Assembly (NCBI RefSeq): GCF_028502605.1
Contig: NC_079237.1
Coordinates: forward strand, 1,054,001 to 1,118,000
Direction of reading: 5' to 3'
Source: Trichoderma breve
Taxonomy: Eukaryota > Ascomycota > Sordariomycetes > Hypocreales > Hypocreaceae
DNA length: 64,000 nt
Shown: positions 45,847 through 58,959 of the stretch, in pieces
How the letters are laid out: the number at the start of each line of letters is the position of its first letter
Numbering within the stretch: position 1 is the first letter of the stretch
The notes under the pieces: model-generated
Told to the model about the DNA's origin: nothing
The model's input: only the letters and a program-made list of their open reading frames with translations
Databases searched by the model: none
Position numbers and translations under genes: made by a program

Positions 45847-46464
45847 ATGGCACCAAAATGGAGAATCGCCATGGGCTGCGATGTAAGTGCACCCGTTTTA
45901 CACGATTGCTCCTTGAACCAAGATCAGATGAATTTGATTCGTGAGAGAACACTATCATCATCTATATCATGGATATGACTTTTCTTTAATTATATGAAGG
46001 ATCAGCGCCCCAGACTAATACCCATAACCATCATATAGGATGCTGGCGTTGGCTACAAAAACACAATCAAAAAGGACTTTGAAGGCGACGCCCGCGTAGG
46101 CGAAGTCATCGACGTAGGATCCGACGAAACTTCAGACAAGACACCTTATCCTCTCCGGGCCGCCGCCGCCGCTCGCCTCGTCGCCGAGGGCAAAGCTGAT
46201 CGCGCTCTGCTCATTTGCGGCACTGGCCTAGGCGTCGCTATCTCGGCCAACAAGGTCAAAGGCATCCGGGCAGTTACGGCACACGACAGCTTCAGTGTCG
46301 AGCGCAGCGTCAAGAGCAATAACGCACAAGTATTATGTATGGGAGAGCGGGTCGTTGGATTGGAAGTCGCGAGGAGGCTGGCTACGGAGTGGCTAGACTA
46401 CGAGTTTGATCCGTTAAGCGCGAGTGCTAAGAAGGTGGAGGAGATTGGACAGCTGGAAGTGTAA
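45847..46464 (+). CDS. RpiB/LacAB-type sugar-phosphate isomerase
   Basis: Aldose-ketose phosphate isomerase of 153 residues, the normal RpiB length. Exons 45847-45882 and 46039-46464 are joined over a 156-bp GTAAGT...ATATAG intron exactly between the two Asp codons of the conserved GCDDAG. The catalytic Cys72 lies in [16 protein letters not shown] and the HD of TAHDSFS is at 94-95. [13 protein letters not shown] segment follows, also typical. RpiB is mainly bacterial, and most fungi make ribose-5-phosphate isomerase of the unrelated RpiA type. Fungal RpiB-like enzymes include Yarrowia EYI2, which interconverts erythrulose-4-P and erythrose-4-P. That role fits the flanking kinase and TIM paralogue. 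Confidence 0.93.
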
Positions 46465-47155
46465 TAATAGAAATGATTAATTGTGTAATTCTGTTTCATT
46501 CAATTGGTGCCTAAAAGGGGACAGATGTGTGTAAGAGACTGGAGGTTCGGTAGAAAGTAAACTGGGATACTGGATGTGGCAACGCATGCACATGCAGGGA
46601 CAATCCGAGCCTGGAAAACATTAAACTTGTTTCAGCAAAGGCAGAGAGCACTAACTGATTTTGTGGCGTTGGCAAATACCGAGTATAACTACGGGTAGGT
46701 ACTGGTGGATAAGAATGAGAAATGAGCAAGTCTCGTGGGCATGGCTGCTTTGGTGTTTCCGACGAAATGTTCATGGGACCGACCTATTTGGGCGAATCGG
46801 GATCTTGTAAGTGGGAGTGAAAAGTACGAATCGTATCCTCGTATACTGTACATTTCTTGCTGGTGTAAGCAACACCCGCAACCGGAGATGATGCCAAATA
46901 GCCGCCGCCTTACCGGCATCCCAGAAGTGGAATGGGCGGGACGGAAGCCGGTTGCGCGGGGGAAGTTTTGCTTGACCCGCTCGGTGAGGCGGCGTGGATG
47001 GAATAGCTTGGATCTCAGGAGCTTAGCTCTGGATTTGCTTGCTTCTGCTGCAGCTGTTGTTGCTTCTGTTGTTGTTGTTGTTTCTGTTTCTAGATATTGT
47101 ATCTGGCCATCACCACTTTGACAATTGAGACTCGTGCTTCGGCAACTCCGTTACA
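46465..47155. other. Intergenic region, no gene seen
   Basis: About 690 bp between two same-strand genes of the cluster. It holds the RpiB 3' flank and the TIM-like promoter, with a TTG/CTG-rich stretch at 47035-47095 just before the start codon. Confidence 0.45.
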
Positions 47156-47929
47156 ATGTCCAATCCCACGCCCAGGCGCCGCCTCGTCGGCCTCTCCACC
47201 AAAATGTATTTTTCTCTCCAGCGAACAAAGGACTTTATGGATAGCTTCATTTCCAAGCTAGCAGCTGTGCCGCAAGAGCTCTTATCCAACATCGACATCT
47301 TCATTATCCCCGACTTCATCTCCCTCACCAACACAATCGCGCAATTAGAATCAAGCCCCGTCCCCATATGGACCGGCGCTCAAGATTGCCATTGGGAAGA
47401 CCAGGGTGCTTTTACCGGCGAAGTCAGCCCCTCGGTATTGAGCAGCGCAGGCGTCAAGCTCGTGGAAGTCGGACATGCGGAGCGAAGGAGGATTTTCGGT
47501 GAAGATGATGCCATGGTTGCGAAAAAGACTGCTGCGGTGAGTCGCAATGGCATGATACCGCTGGTGTGTATTGGAGAGAGAACTTCTGGCGATGTGCATG
47601 CTGCCGTTGATGAGTGTCGCTTGCAAGTTGACGCCATCATGAGCTCTGTGGCCGATGAAGCAGAGGTTGTCCTGGCCTATGAACCTGTTTGGGCAATTGG
47701 AGCCAGCCAACCTGCTGGGGAGAAGCACATTCTCGATGTCGTTTCTGGAATTCGAAGCTTAGATTCCGTCAAGACGAGGACGGGGATAACGAGAGTGCTG
47801 TATGGAGGCAGTGCAGGGCCAGGTCTCTACGAGAAGTTGAAGTCCGGGCTGGACGGGTTGTTTCTGGGAAGATTTGGACACGATCCGCAGCAGTTTATCA
47901 AGACGATACAGGAAGTGGCTGAAGCATGA
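47156..47929 (+). CDS. Triosephosphate-isomerase paralogue, probable erythrulose-phosphate isomerase
   Basis: TIM-barrel isomerase of 257 residues, intronless. The three catalytic residues of triosephosphate isomerase are kept: Lys16 (LSTKMYF), His107 (VEVGHAERR) and Glu176 (AYEPVWAIG). The flexible-loop region and LYGGSAGPG phosphate-binding motif are also recognisable. Differences from the glycolytic enzyme are STKMYF for the usual NWKMNG, Ala for Ser after the catalytic His, and GGSA for GGSV. These are the kind of changes found in non-glycolytic TIM paralogues such as bacterial EryH/LerI and Yarrowia EYI1, which isomerise erythrulose-1-P. Placed next to a DhaK-type kinase and RpiB, it most likely performs this step. 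Confidence 0.92.
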   Translation: MSNPTPRRRLVGLSTKMYFSLQRTKDFMDSFISKLAAVPQELLSNIDIFIIPDFISLTNTIAQLESSPVPIWTGAQDCHWEDQGAFTGEVSPSVLSSAGVKLVEVGHAERRRIFGEDDAMVAKKTAAVSRNGMIPLVCIGERTSGDVHAAVDECRLQVDAIMSSVADEAEVVLAYEPVWAIGASQPAGEKHILDVVSGIRSLDSVKTRTGITRVLYGGSAGPGLYEKLKSGLDGLFLGRFGHDPQQFIKTIQEVAEA

Positions 47930-48636
47930 AAGTGAGAGAATGCCTTGTGCTTCTTTATGGATGGCCGCTGGCCTAATTACGAGCTGGACATCCTACAATC
48001 TATTCTTCGATGCTGGGTCATGGGCGAGGATAAGCTTGGCCTGTGAGAGCTAAACAAAAATGACATCAACCATCTTGTAGAGTGAGCTCAATAACTCGAC
48101 AGGAACTTCAGTTACGAGATTTTCTCATCTGGCGCCCGTCTCTTGAATCCTTCAACCACCCCATACATTCAATTCAGGTTTAGGGCATTCTCTAGAATAC
48201 ACAATTCGAACCCTCAATCCACATATTCCCACATCAAAATCTCACTTCTCGCATCTATCCTCAATACAAGCAACATCCCACGATAACAAAATTCTCTCAA
48301 ATCGCTAAACCGGGTCGTGACGGGCCAAGCCCGGATACCCCCGGCCCATTTCCGCCCGGTTGACGTTGTGACAAGGAGCCGACATCGCCGTCACTATGAT
48401 ATTATCGAGAGCCGATCGACTGTCATTTACCCCTCCTTTGAGACAAGCTTTAAAAAACTCGAGTATAAATTGAGGGTTGAAAATGGCGCAGAACTCGAGC
48501 ATTTTTCTTCCTCTTCTTACTACACAACAAATCGTTCTCGATAAATAATCGAATAACAGATCCAATTGAAAACCAAAAGTATTCAGTGATTTAATTCACA
48601 GTTTGTCATTGACACAAACCCAACTGAATCAATTCA
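47930..48636. other. THI4 promoter region
   Basis: About 700 bp between the TIM-like gene and the THI4 leader. AT- and CT-rich toward the THI4 transcript start. No gene seen. Confidence 0.45.
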
Positions 48637-50052
<1,416 letters not shown>

Positions 50053-50379
50053 TGTCATTTATGGGATACGCATCACCAACCTCGTCATTCATTTGCTACT
50101 AGTTCTTTGTATGACTGGTCGCTCATTCGATGGAAAGAAGTAAAATCTGAAAAGTAAAAAAAAAAAAATAGTTATTCCGCTGCCAACCAGATTGAATACA
50201 AAACTGCAGCTATACTTGCCTACCAATTCCAGTCTTATACGTGACCATGTCTTTCCATAAATAAAACATTAATGGTATCCATGCGTGCTAATTCGAACGT
50301 AAAGCTCTATCGTAATGACCAGTAAACGCCAGAGGCCCATCGTGTATATGCCTGTAAGCCTACTCCGTAAACTCCATAT
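50053..50379. other. Convergent intergenic region, no gene seen
   Basis: About 330 bp between the convergent 3' ends of thi4 and the hydantoinase fusion. It holds 3' UTRs, including a poly-A tract near 50155-50169. Confidence 0.45.
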
Positions 50380-53300
50380 TTATGTCGAAAATTCATCAAT
50401 AACGCTCCTTGCCTGAGTAAACTCCCTGTCTACCTCGACAACCGGCATCTTGAACCCAAATCCTTCTGGTCCGCCCACCTTGATGCCCTTTTCGCTCTTC
50501 CAAAGAGGATGCGCGGGCAGAGCAATGACATTGACGTGCAGTCCATATCGCAGATCTTGCGATCCGATTGCTTCGCCGTCCTGTCCCAAAATCGAAATGA
50601 GGTCTGGAACTGTGCATACAACCTCTTGCGTCGCCTCGGATCCCTCGGAATCAGTAAGAGCAGCGTAAAGATACTCGTTCTGAAACGGAATATACATGTG
50701 CCGGCTGTTTGATGCCGTTTGTTGTTTACTAGCGGCCATTGCATCGCGCTCCTCGTCGTCGAGAGGCGCAATGATGACGGCTCCCATGGTGTAGCCTCCA
50801 CCGAGATGGCGACGCACATCGACAATTTTACCACTAAAGAGCAGCTTTCCAGCACTCTCAGCGAACTGTTGTATTCTAATGTCAGTATAACTGGAAAATA
50901 GACATGGGAAAAGAGTGTGCGAAAGGGGTGCATTTCAACTCACAATGGCGTCAATGTAACTCGTCTTCCGCCTTCTTGCCTGGTGAATAGCACGGCCCAA
51001 ATACCACGTCTGAGACAAAGTGTTCGGGATTCCGTACTGCTTGACAATCGACCCAGAGAGTGGAGTAGAGCAGGCTGCGCAGCTCAATCCAAGTTCAATG
51101 GCTGTTGTTCGCAGTATTGTCTCCAGCCTCTCAGGTGTATCAGTGCTCTATCAAGTGGTTGAAAGTTAGCCACAACGAATTCTCACGCATGTAGAAATCT
51201 CCGAAAAGAGTGCTAGACAACGTACCATAACGACGCTAACATTGTTACGAGCATCTGTGAGGACACAGGGGACCAACGAGACGCCGTATACACTAAAGGT
51301 GACTGCAATCGATTTCGTTAGTCATTCGTGAACCATGATCTGGGGAGTTTTCGTCTGCTTACCATGATACATTGTAGGATATGCTCGGCCCATTGCATCG
51401 CCGTCCACGATGGGGACGTCGAAGTGGGCGCTTGTGGGAAACGACGATAATCCGTTACCACCACCGCTATTCACACGTCAGTCACATATTTGAAAGTTGT
51501 AGACATGCCTTTCTTCAACTTACATCTCATCCGGGAGCAGTGCATCAATGGACTTTCCTACGATCCTAGCGGCTGCCTCAATGCCGCTGGGGATCTCGTT
51601 GCCACCGGACAATCGCTCGTTGATTACGCTCGGGCTGCCGTACCAAGATCCAAAGCAAACAGAATCGGTATCTTTCAACGCCGCAGGGGAAATAATCCTC
51701 ATCTTACCCTGGCCCCCGTTCCGTAGTGCATGCAAGCCCTTGAGAAATTCATAATGAGTAGGTCCGCCGCCACCAGTACCGAGAACACCGCATCCCGTAG
51801 ACATGAGTTCCAGATCGACTTCAGAGACATACCAGACACCATCTCGCACGTCTGGGCGGTATGTTTCCAAGTCCACGTATAGAGATGGCTTCGTAGTGGG
51901 CTCCAGGGCATTCGGTACGCTGACCTTCTCCCCTTCGGCCTCTTCTTCCTTGTAGTCTGAATCTCCGCCAAGTGGGGGAGTAGGGGGCGGAGTTGGTTCG
52001 TCAGGGACAGCAAGCTTACCCACTGCGCGGACCTGGATTCTGATGGTGGTTTGGGACATGTACTGCAGAGGCATCTTGTTGACCTCAACAATGCGTACGT
52101 CATCGGGAGACGCCCCTTTCTCGACTGCCAGGCTGATAGCTCTCGCGCATGCAGCATCGAGCACGTCCTTTTCTTTCTTGTCTCCGAGAATTTCCACAGT
52201 GTCGACCTCGCCGGAAACTTTAGCGATGGCAGCTCCGACGGCATTGGCAGCCCCGTGATGAATTGGATGGATACACTTATCAACTCCTGCCAGCTCTTCC
52301 GTCACTAGAAGAGCACCACCACCGACAAGTAGTACATGAACCGGCGCGGATGACACCTTCATCTGGTCAATTACTCTTTCTAGCTTCCTCTTGATCTCCA
52401 TGCGGGCAAGATTGATGGTTTGCTCCGGAACATCCTTAATAAGAGATGCATCTCCAAGATCAGCCTTGCCGAGACCAACCACGACATCTGTCGCCGTCAG
52501 TGTGGAACCGCCGAAGACTTTGGCTTGCTTCTTGAGAAAGTGTCCAACAGAGCCGGGACCAACACGGACTGTGCCGTCCTCTTCAACCTCGACTTTGCTC
52601 CCGCCTCCCAAGCCGATAGACACAACCTCCGGCATGGAAAAGGCTGTCCGGACAGCCCCGATTTCGACGAACCCGGGGGCTTGCCGTGGAAAGCCGGAGG
52701 GCAAGAGGGCACAGACGTCGGTCGTAGTGCCACCAATATCCACCACGAGGACCTGAGGCTCGACTGCAGCGTTAGGAGTGTCGTTCGAGGTCGGTGCAGA
52801 TTTGTTATCGAGACCGGCGAGAAACGCAGCACCAGTCATGCTGTTCGTGGGGCCGCTGGCAAACGTCTTGATGGGATACTTGGCGGCCGTTTCGACATCG
52901 ATCAGGGTGCCGTCGTTTTGGGAAAGGAACAGGGGGCATGTCAGCCGCAAGCTGGCCATAGCACGCTTAAAACCATGCTTAACCTTCTCGCCGGTCCTTA
53001 GAATGGCGGCATTGAGGATTGTGGCATTTTCTCTTTCGAGGAGACCGGTAGGTCCAATGTCGTGGGAGCAAACTACGCGTAGTTCAGGGGCAGCATCGAG
53101 GATGATGCGCCTGCACTGCTCTTCGTGTATGCCATGATGATCAAGCGGTGAGAAAATGCCAACGAGAGCAATGGCACCGATGCCAGCGGCAACGACTGAT
53201 TTTACGGCCTCACGGATTTGCTCGGGATTCAAAGGGGCAATCTCTCGTCCATCCATCTCCAGCCCTCCATCTAAGTAGTGGACGCCTCCATCCAGAATTC

Positions 53301-53646
53301 CACGTAGACCGAGGGGGAAATCCGAAAAGGGGGGGATCTGCTTTGTGAAGGGGCCGCACAACCGGAAAACGGCGACTCGGTCCAACCTCCTTGCATCTGC
53401 CTCGATGAGAGAGTTGATAAAATGTGTCGTTCCGATTGTAACACTGAGGATGCGGCTCTTCTCAGCCTTTGAGCGGGTTAGCACCTCCCTGATGGCGGCT
53501 TCTATGCCACTTGTGATGTCAGGAGTTGTCGTGGCCTTGTACGACGCCAGGACACCGCGTCCCGGTTGGTCGAGGGTCTTGATATCCAGAATAGCGGCGT
53601 CGGTGTTGGTTCCACCAACATCGACGCCGATGCGATATAGAGACAT
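50380..53646 (-). CDS. Hydantoinase/oxoprolinase fused to DUF917 (S-Me-THD) domain
   Basis: Five exons: 51524-53646, 51363-51466, 51226-51302, 50944-51147 and 50380-50865. All junctions agree in phase and give 997 residues. The N-terminal part is an ATP-dependent hydantoinase A/oxoprolinase, with RIGVDVGGTNTDAAI (residues 5-19), IGTTHFINSL, VVDIGGTTTDVCALL and SIGLGGGSKVE. From about residue 600 it is a DUF917 region, now called S-Me-THD (S-methyl thiohydantoin desulfurase-like). It has TGCGVLGTGGGGP, GGGNGL, VDGDAMGRAYP and VNVIALPAHPLW. Hydantoinases open cyclic amides using ATP. The fused domain suggests a hydantoin or thiohydantoin substrate, but none is proven. A divergent NCS1 permease lies 1.9 kb upstream. 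The ATG at 53646 is chosen because upstream residues are Pro-rich leader. Confidence 0.92.
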
Positions 53647-55572
53647 GACGCCCGAAGGAAAATCAAATTGCAAAGAGAGTGAAGGTGAAGAAACCAAAGG
53701 GCGAAAGGGGGGAGGAGGACAAAGATTTGAATTTTCTCCTTCTTTTCTCCGTAGAAATTCGGTTACACAAAAGAACGCTTTCAACTAGGGGAATGGGAAA
53801 ATAAATCTGAAGATTCTTTGCAAGCTAAAGGCCAGAAGTGAACAGGACGGCGTGAGGGGCTCATGCTGGAAGCAATTTTGGGGGCGCCGGTTGCAAGTTA
53901 GTGCGGTTACGACTTTTTTTTTCTCGAGATGACAAGTTCAGAATGGAGCAAGAAGCGCAACGGCGAAGTTTCGCCCAACGTCTAGTGATGGAGTCGCCGG
54001 CGGACAAACCCAGTAGAATTGTCGCCTATGTGGTGGAGATGATCGGCTTGTGGGGGATAAAATGGCCGTTACGAGAGAGGAACAACAGGAGCATATGATT
54101 GATTGCACCTCACAATGATCCATAACAAGGCCACGATTCGAAACACGGCCAACTCTGAATCTGGCCCCCAGGCCGGGGCAAAGCTAAAACATTCCGGCTG
54201 CCGCTGGCCCTGCAACCGCCGGACGGGTATATGGACGTACTGCGGTCTCACGACACATGGCCATTTAATCATGGCCACCGTGCGCCCTATGAGCGCGTCA
54301 CACTACCTACAGCAGAAGGCCGAGAGTGTAGCATCGGGGAAAATCACGTCGGCCAAATAAGTTGGCCGATGGCGCCGCTAGAGAGTTCGCCGATCACTGT
54401 GTTGTCAGAAACAACAAGCCAGCAGACTCGAGAGATGCTGTCTGAGACGAGCAGAAGCCCAGGCGGCAGCTGCACAGAAGAAATAGAACACAGAGTCGAA
54501 TCCAGAAGAGACCTTCCAAACGAAGCACCACCCTTCCAGGTAAAACTCATCCGAGGCAACTTGAGCGAAAGGAGGGGGGTGTCAAAATTGAGCCGAAATA
54601 AGCAATGCAACCACATGCACGCCCAACTGCATGCATTTATTGATCTCACACCCCTTCAAAACACCAGATATTCACCATCTCGAATGTCTTTTGGGGACCG
54701 ATCCCCGGATCAATGGGCTGTCAATCAAATGTTGCGCATAAATAGCTCGACCAGGGCTCATCAGGCCAAATTGTGGGGTGAATTTGTCGGTCGGCCTTGA
54801 TCTTGAATCTGGGAGACCGCGAGGACAGTTTTCCATTGTTTGCGACGCCCGTAGCAGTGAGCCCGCGCTGACTAAGGACGGGAAGCAATTGAATTGCTTC
54901 TCGATAACACAAGGAACTAGCATCCAACTTGGTTAAGGGTGGGCGATTGCATTCTGCTGTGAGCTAGCAAGGCGGCGCTATTGCTACTCCGTTCATGTAC
55001 GTTGGCTGGAGTCGTTTTCCCAAAGGGAGTTTGGCTTACCGTACCAGCGGCGTCCCTGGACCAACAACTCTTGACCCCGGCATGGGCTGACTTGACTCAA
55101 GGTCGAAAAGCTAAAAACTTGCTGGGCTGCTCCAAGTCCCCTTTTCTCCATTTCAACCTCCACAAGGGCTGTTTTGTTTCTCGCGGCTGGCACCAGTCAA
55201 TCACTAGCCAGGCAAGTTCGAGGTTTGAGAAGCTTGCACGGCTCTTCCCGGTCGAGCCGCTTCCGCTGCCGGGCAGATCTTGCAAAAGTGAGGCCTCGCT
55301 TGAGATCCTTTTCCCTGGTTTCTCGCCCCACCTCGTGTCACGGTCCAGGTGTTGCTTCTCATCACCGACATAAGGGGCTTCGCTTGCCTGTCTTGTCTGT
55401 TGAAGACTTTGCTCGAGGTCCAACAGAAGGCGGCGGATTGTTGCTGTTATTACAGCGTCGCGTACTGAAGTTGTGAGCTGCGACATCGGTCCCCTGTCCG
55501 AGAGTCTAATCCGCCATCGAGTCGAGGGTACGCCGTAGCATTTGTCTGGCACGCGTCTACCCGAACGCGACA
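53647..55572. promoter_or_regulatory. Divergent intergenic region between hydantoinase and permease genes
   Basis: About 1.9 kb holding both promoters. GATAA core sequences occur near 54056 and 54903, as would suit GATA-type nitrogen regulators, but two such sites are not significant by themselves. No gene could be supported, and open frames here lack protein character. Confidence 0.45.
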
Positions 55573-57797
55573 ATGGGGTTGGCTCAGCTCATTGAGCGCG
55601 CAAAGCTCCCTTATGTCTCACAATGGATTGTAAGTCGTTTTTGCCAAGGCTGCAATTATTATGTCCATCCAACACACTTGATCTTAACGGTGTGATGAGC
55701 GATGCAATTGGCTAATCAAAGACTTCTTCCGCCTGTGTCACAGAATGAGGATATTCGACCTGTAGAGTCCGCCAGACGAACATGGGGCTTCTGGACATTT
55801 CACAATTACTGTGAGTCGCGCGCCCGATTAGGCGAAATAATGAGAGCTGTTACTGACGAGACGCTATGACTCTTTTGTTGGTTCCCAGGGTTGCTGATCA
55901 ATTGTAACATTGCAACCTTCCTGACAGGGAGTGCGCTCATCCCGTTGGGTCTGAACTGGTGGCAGGCCATTATTGGTACGATCATTTTTCCCGATATGAC
56001 AGATGCAGTTGCATCGATTGGCTGACAGGTTGTCGCAGCTATTGTTGTTGGAAACATTCTTGCCACCACCGCGATTGTCATCAGCTCGCTTGCGGGTGCC
56101 TATTATCATAGTGAGTTTGCATTCTTGGTGGTACCTCTCAGAGTAAATCATACTGAACATCGCCTCTTACAGTTGGCTTCTCCGTCTACAGTCGTGCAGT
56201 CTGGGGCATGTGGGGAGCCCAATTCGCCATTTGGAATCGCATATTCTTGTGTCTTGGTATGGTCCATCTCTTTCCATATAACAGGCGGTGTATTTGTGCT
56301 AATCATTGGCTGTGCAGTTTGGTTCGTTGGATGAATATTCCGGATGATGCTTTCACCCAACAGTCATTGCTAATAATAGTGTTTCAACAGGTACGGATTC
56401 CAGTCATGGGTTGGCGGCCAGTGCTTTGAGCTCATTCTGCTCTCGTGGGATCCCAAATACGAGGATCGCATCCCCAACCACATGCCCGCTTCGACGGGCA
56501 TGACAACGGCCCAGTTTGTGTCTTACATCATCTTCTTCGTCATCAGTCTTCCGTTTGTGTGGATCAAGCCGCATCGCCTGCAGAAATTCTTCTATGTCGC
56601 TTGCGTCGTGACCATGATCTTCTTCATCGTCCTCCTGATCTGGGCCCTGGCAACCATGGGCAGTGCGGGCTTTGGCGACACCCTGGACTCGGGAACCACC
56701 CTTCCCAACACGGGCGGGCCAGGTAGTGTCGCCTGGCTGATGGTGTATGGCATCATGTCCACGATTGGCTCAATTGCTGCCGGTATCTTGAACCAGAACG
56801 ACTTTGCGCGTCTATCCAGGAAGCCGATGGACGCCGTCTGGGGCCAGCTTCTCCCATATGGTCTCTACAGCATCTTCACCTCCGTCATCGGCATCCTTGT
56901 TGTCGCGGCCACGCAGAAGCGATTCGACGGCGAGGCCGTCTGGAACCCGCCAACCATCTTTGTTCGCCTATTGGAGAAGGATAACAGCCCTGGCACGCGC
57001 GCCGCGCTCTTCTTCGCCGGCGTTGCCCTGTGCATCTCCCAAATTGGCAGCAATGTCCCCGGAAATGCCCTGGCCGGCGGAATCGATCTGTCGTCCGTGT
57101 TCCCCCGGTACATTAACATTCGCAGGGGTGCCTACATCACTGTTCTCCTCAGCCCGGTAGTCAACCCCTGGCAGCTGGTCAACACGGCGACGACGTTTCT
57201 GTCGGTGCTGTCCAGTTACGGCGTCTTCCTTGCGCCAATGACGGGCATGATGTTTGCCAATTATGTGATTGTGAATAAGCGAAAGGTCAAGGTGGACGAC
57301 TTGTTCCATGGCCACAGCGGCAGCATCTATTGGTACAAGTACGGCGTTAATTTCCGCGCCCCCATTGCGGTAAGTGGGATGAAGTTTTGAAGATTTTATT
57401 TCTTGGTGTAGCTGTGAGAGGGGAATATTTTTGCTGACTTTGCCGGTTCCAGTGGGCGGTGGGAGTTGCTCCAACCTTGCCTGGCTTTATCGCGGCCGTT
57501 AATTTATCCGTGTCGCTGCCTGCTGGCATGACGGAGCTCTACTACATCAACTACCTGTATGGCTTCGTGTCCAGCGCCGTCGTCTACTCGCTTCTGCACT
57601 GGATCTTCCCTGCCAAGGCTGTCGACGACTTCGTCAGGACGGCTCCGACGGCGAGGGAAGTCCAGCAGTACTACACAGACCGCTGGGAGGTGGATCTGGC
57701 CCAGGCGAGCCATGTGCTGTCGGACGACGATGGCTCCGGCGTTATGCATCAATATGTAGACGTGAGCCCAAAGTTTGAGCCTGCGGCGGCATTTTGA
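55573..57797 (+). CDS. NCS1-family nucleobase/hydantoin-type permease
   Basis: Polytopic plasma-membrane transporter of 564 residues from the Fur-like branch of NCS1 (uracil, allantoin, uridine or hydantoin with H+ or Na+). Eight exons fit: 55573-55629, 55744-55810, 55889-55975, 56039-56110, 56173-56256, 56318-56321, 56391-57369 and 57453-57797. Recognisable are NEDIRPVESARRTWGFW at the start, GLNWWQAI in membrane segment 1-2, WVGGQCFELIL, AAGILNQNDFARLSRKP and ISQIGSNVPGNALAGG. Exon 6 is only 4 nt (TTTG). It is needed to restore the conserved VWYGFQSW motif and keep frame. It is divergent from the hydantoinase-DUF917 gene, which makes hydantoin-like rings plausible cargo. The substrate is an inference. 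Confidence 0.9.
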
Positions 57798-58959
57798 ATT
57801 GCCCGTCTCGTGCTGTTTTCCTTTGCTCATTTGCTAAGGGCAACTTGTTATGGCGGTGTGATATCGGCCAAGTTGTCCGGCATATTGTAAGAGATGAGAT
57901 GCTAGAGATGGATATGTTGGATCGGCACTGTCATTTCGCAAAAGCGTTTGATTGGAGGGGTTTTTGAAAGCGACAAGTCACATATGAGAGCCGTGGTTTA
58001 TCTGATTTAGAATTTGATGCTTATGCTACTTAATAGACGGGGTTATGTTATCACTGCTATGTTATCAACATCCCGCACCTTGCCTATCCCAGGCAGCTGA
58101 TCGTGCATGCAGCATCAAGCTTTGAGTTGTCCGAAGCTAGTGCTACCCTAGTTGACTTGCAGTACTGTAATACTACCATGATTGCGGGTTTAATGAGATC
58201 AACATCATGGATACTCCGTGAAGCGATGCGAGTCCCATGTCTCGCCGTGTCTCGCCGTGTCTTGAAAATTGGCCGACAACAAGACACGGAACGACACCGG
58301 ATTGGACGAGGGTGGCCTGCTGTCGATGTCTTACACACCCATCTTGATCGCCGAACAATCATCAGCAAGCAGCTCCATCTTTGGCTTGGGTCCGGCTCTT
58401 TGGGGTGAGGGATTCTTATGCAGCGATCCGACGGAGAACGGAGTAAGCCTGCAATTTCGAAACGTTGGAAACCTTGATATCCCCAGGTGCAAATTAGAGC
58501 ACGGAGCTTAGGTGCTAGTCGAGCCCGTTATAGGGCTTGTCGTCCACTAAACGGCCACTAACGGTAGTCCCCGAGCACCTAGCAGTGCTAACAGTGCCGG
58601 CTCTTGGGGGCATTGGAGGCCAGCTTCAGGCCAATAGGCGAAGTGGTCACGTTACTCGACACTAGCACCCATTGCGCCATCTCCCAACTGCCATCGTGTT
58701 CCCCGCCTGTCGGCCAACTTGGGGCCATCCGCCATGAATCGACAGCAAGGAGCTTCGCCGCCGCGTTCGCCGAGCAACTCGAACGTGTCTCTCTTCTGGA
58801 TCGCACAAACTCCACCACCCACGCCGCGGCAAACCAAACAACCAGCCAGCAAGCCAGCAGCAAGCCAGCCCGCCTAGACACGGACCAGCGCGAGAGGCGC
58901 CTCGTCAGATTGGATTGGCCTTGCTTCCAGCGTGAATCATCCCCAGGACAATCCATCCA
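57798..58959. other. Intergenic region, no gene seen
   Basis: About 1.16 kb between the permease and the downstream zinc-cluster gene on the same strand. A short direct duplication CGCCGTGTCT lies near 58241-58261. No coding sequence supported. Confidence 0.4.

Noticed and set aside
47156..47929. Glycolytic triosephosphate isomerase
   Set aside because: Changes around the catalytic residues and the kinase/RpiB neighbourhood favour a non-glycolytic paralogue.
56284..56321. Larger alternative exon 6 in the permease giving a hydrophobic GVFVLIIGCAVW insertion
   Set aside because: It needs a 28-nt intron without a branch site and inserts residues into a conserved motif. The 4-nt exon fits the family better.
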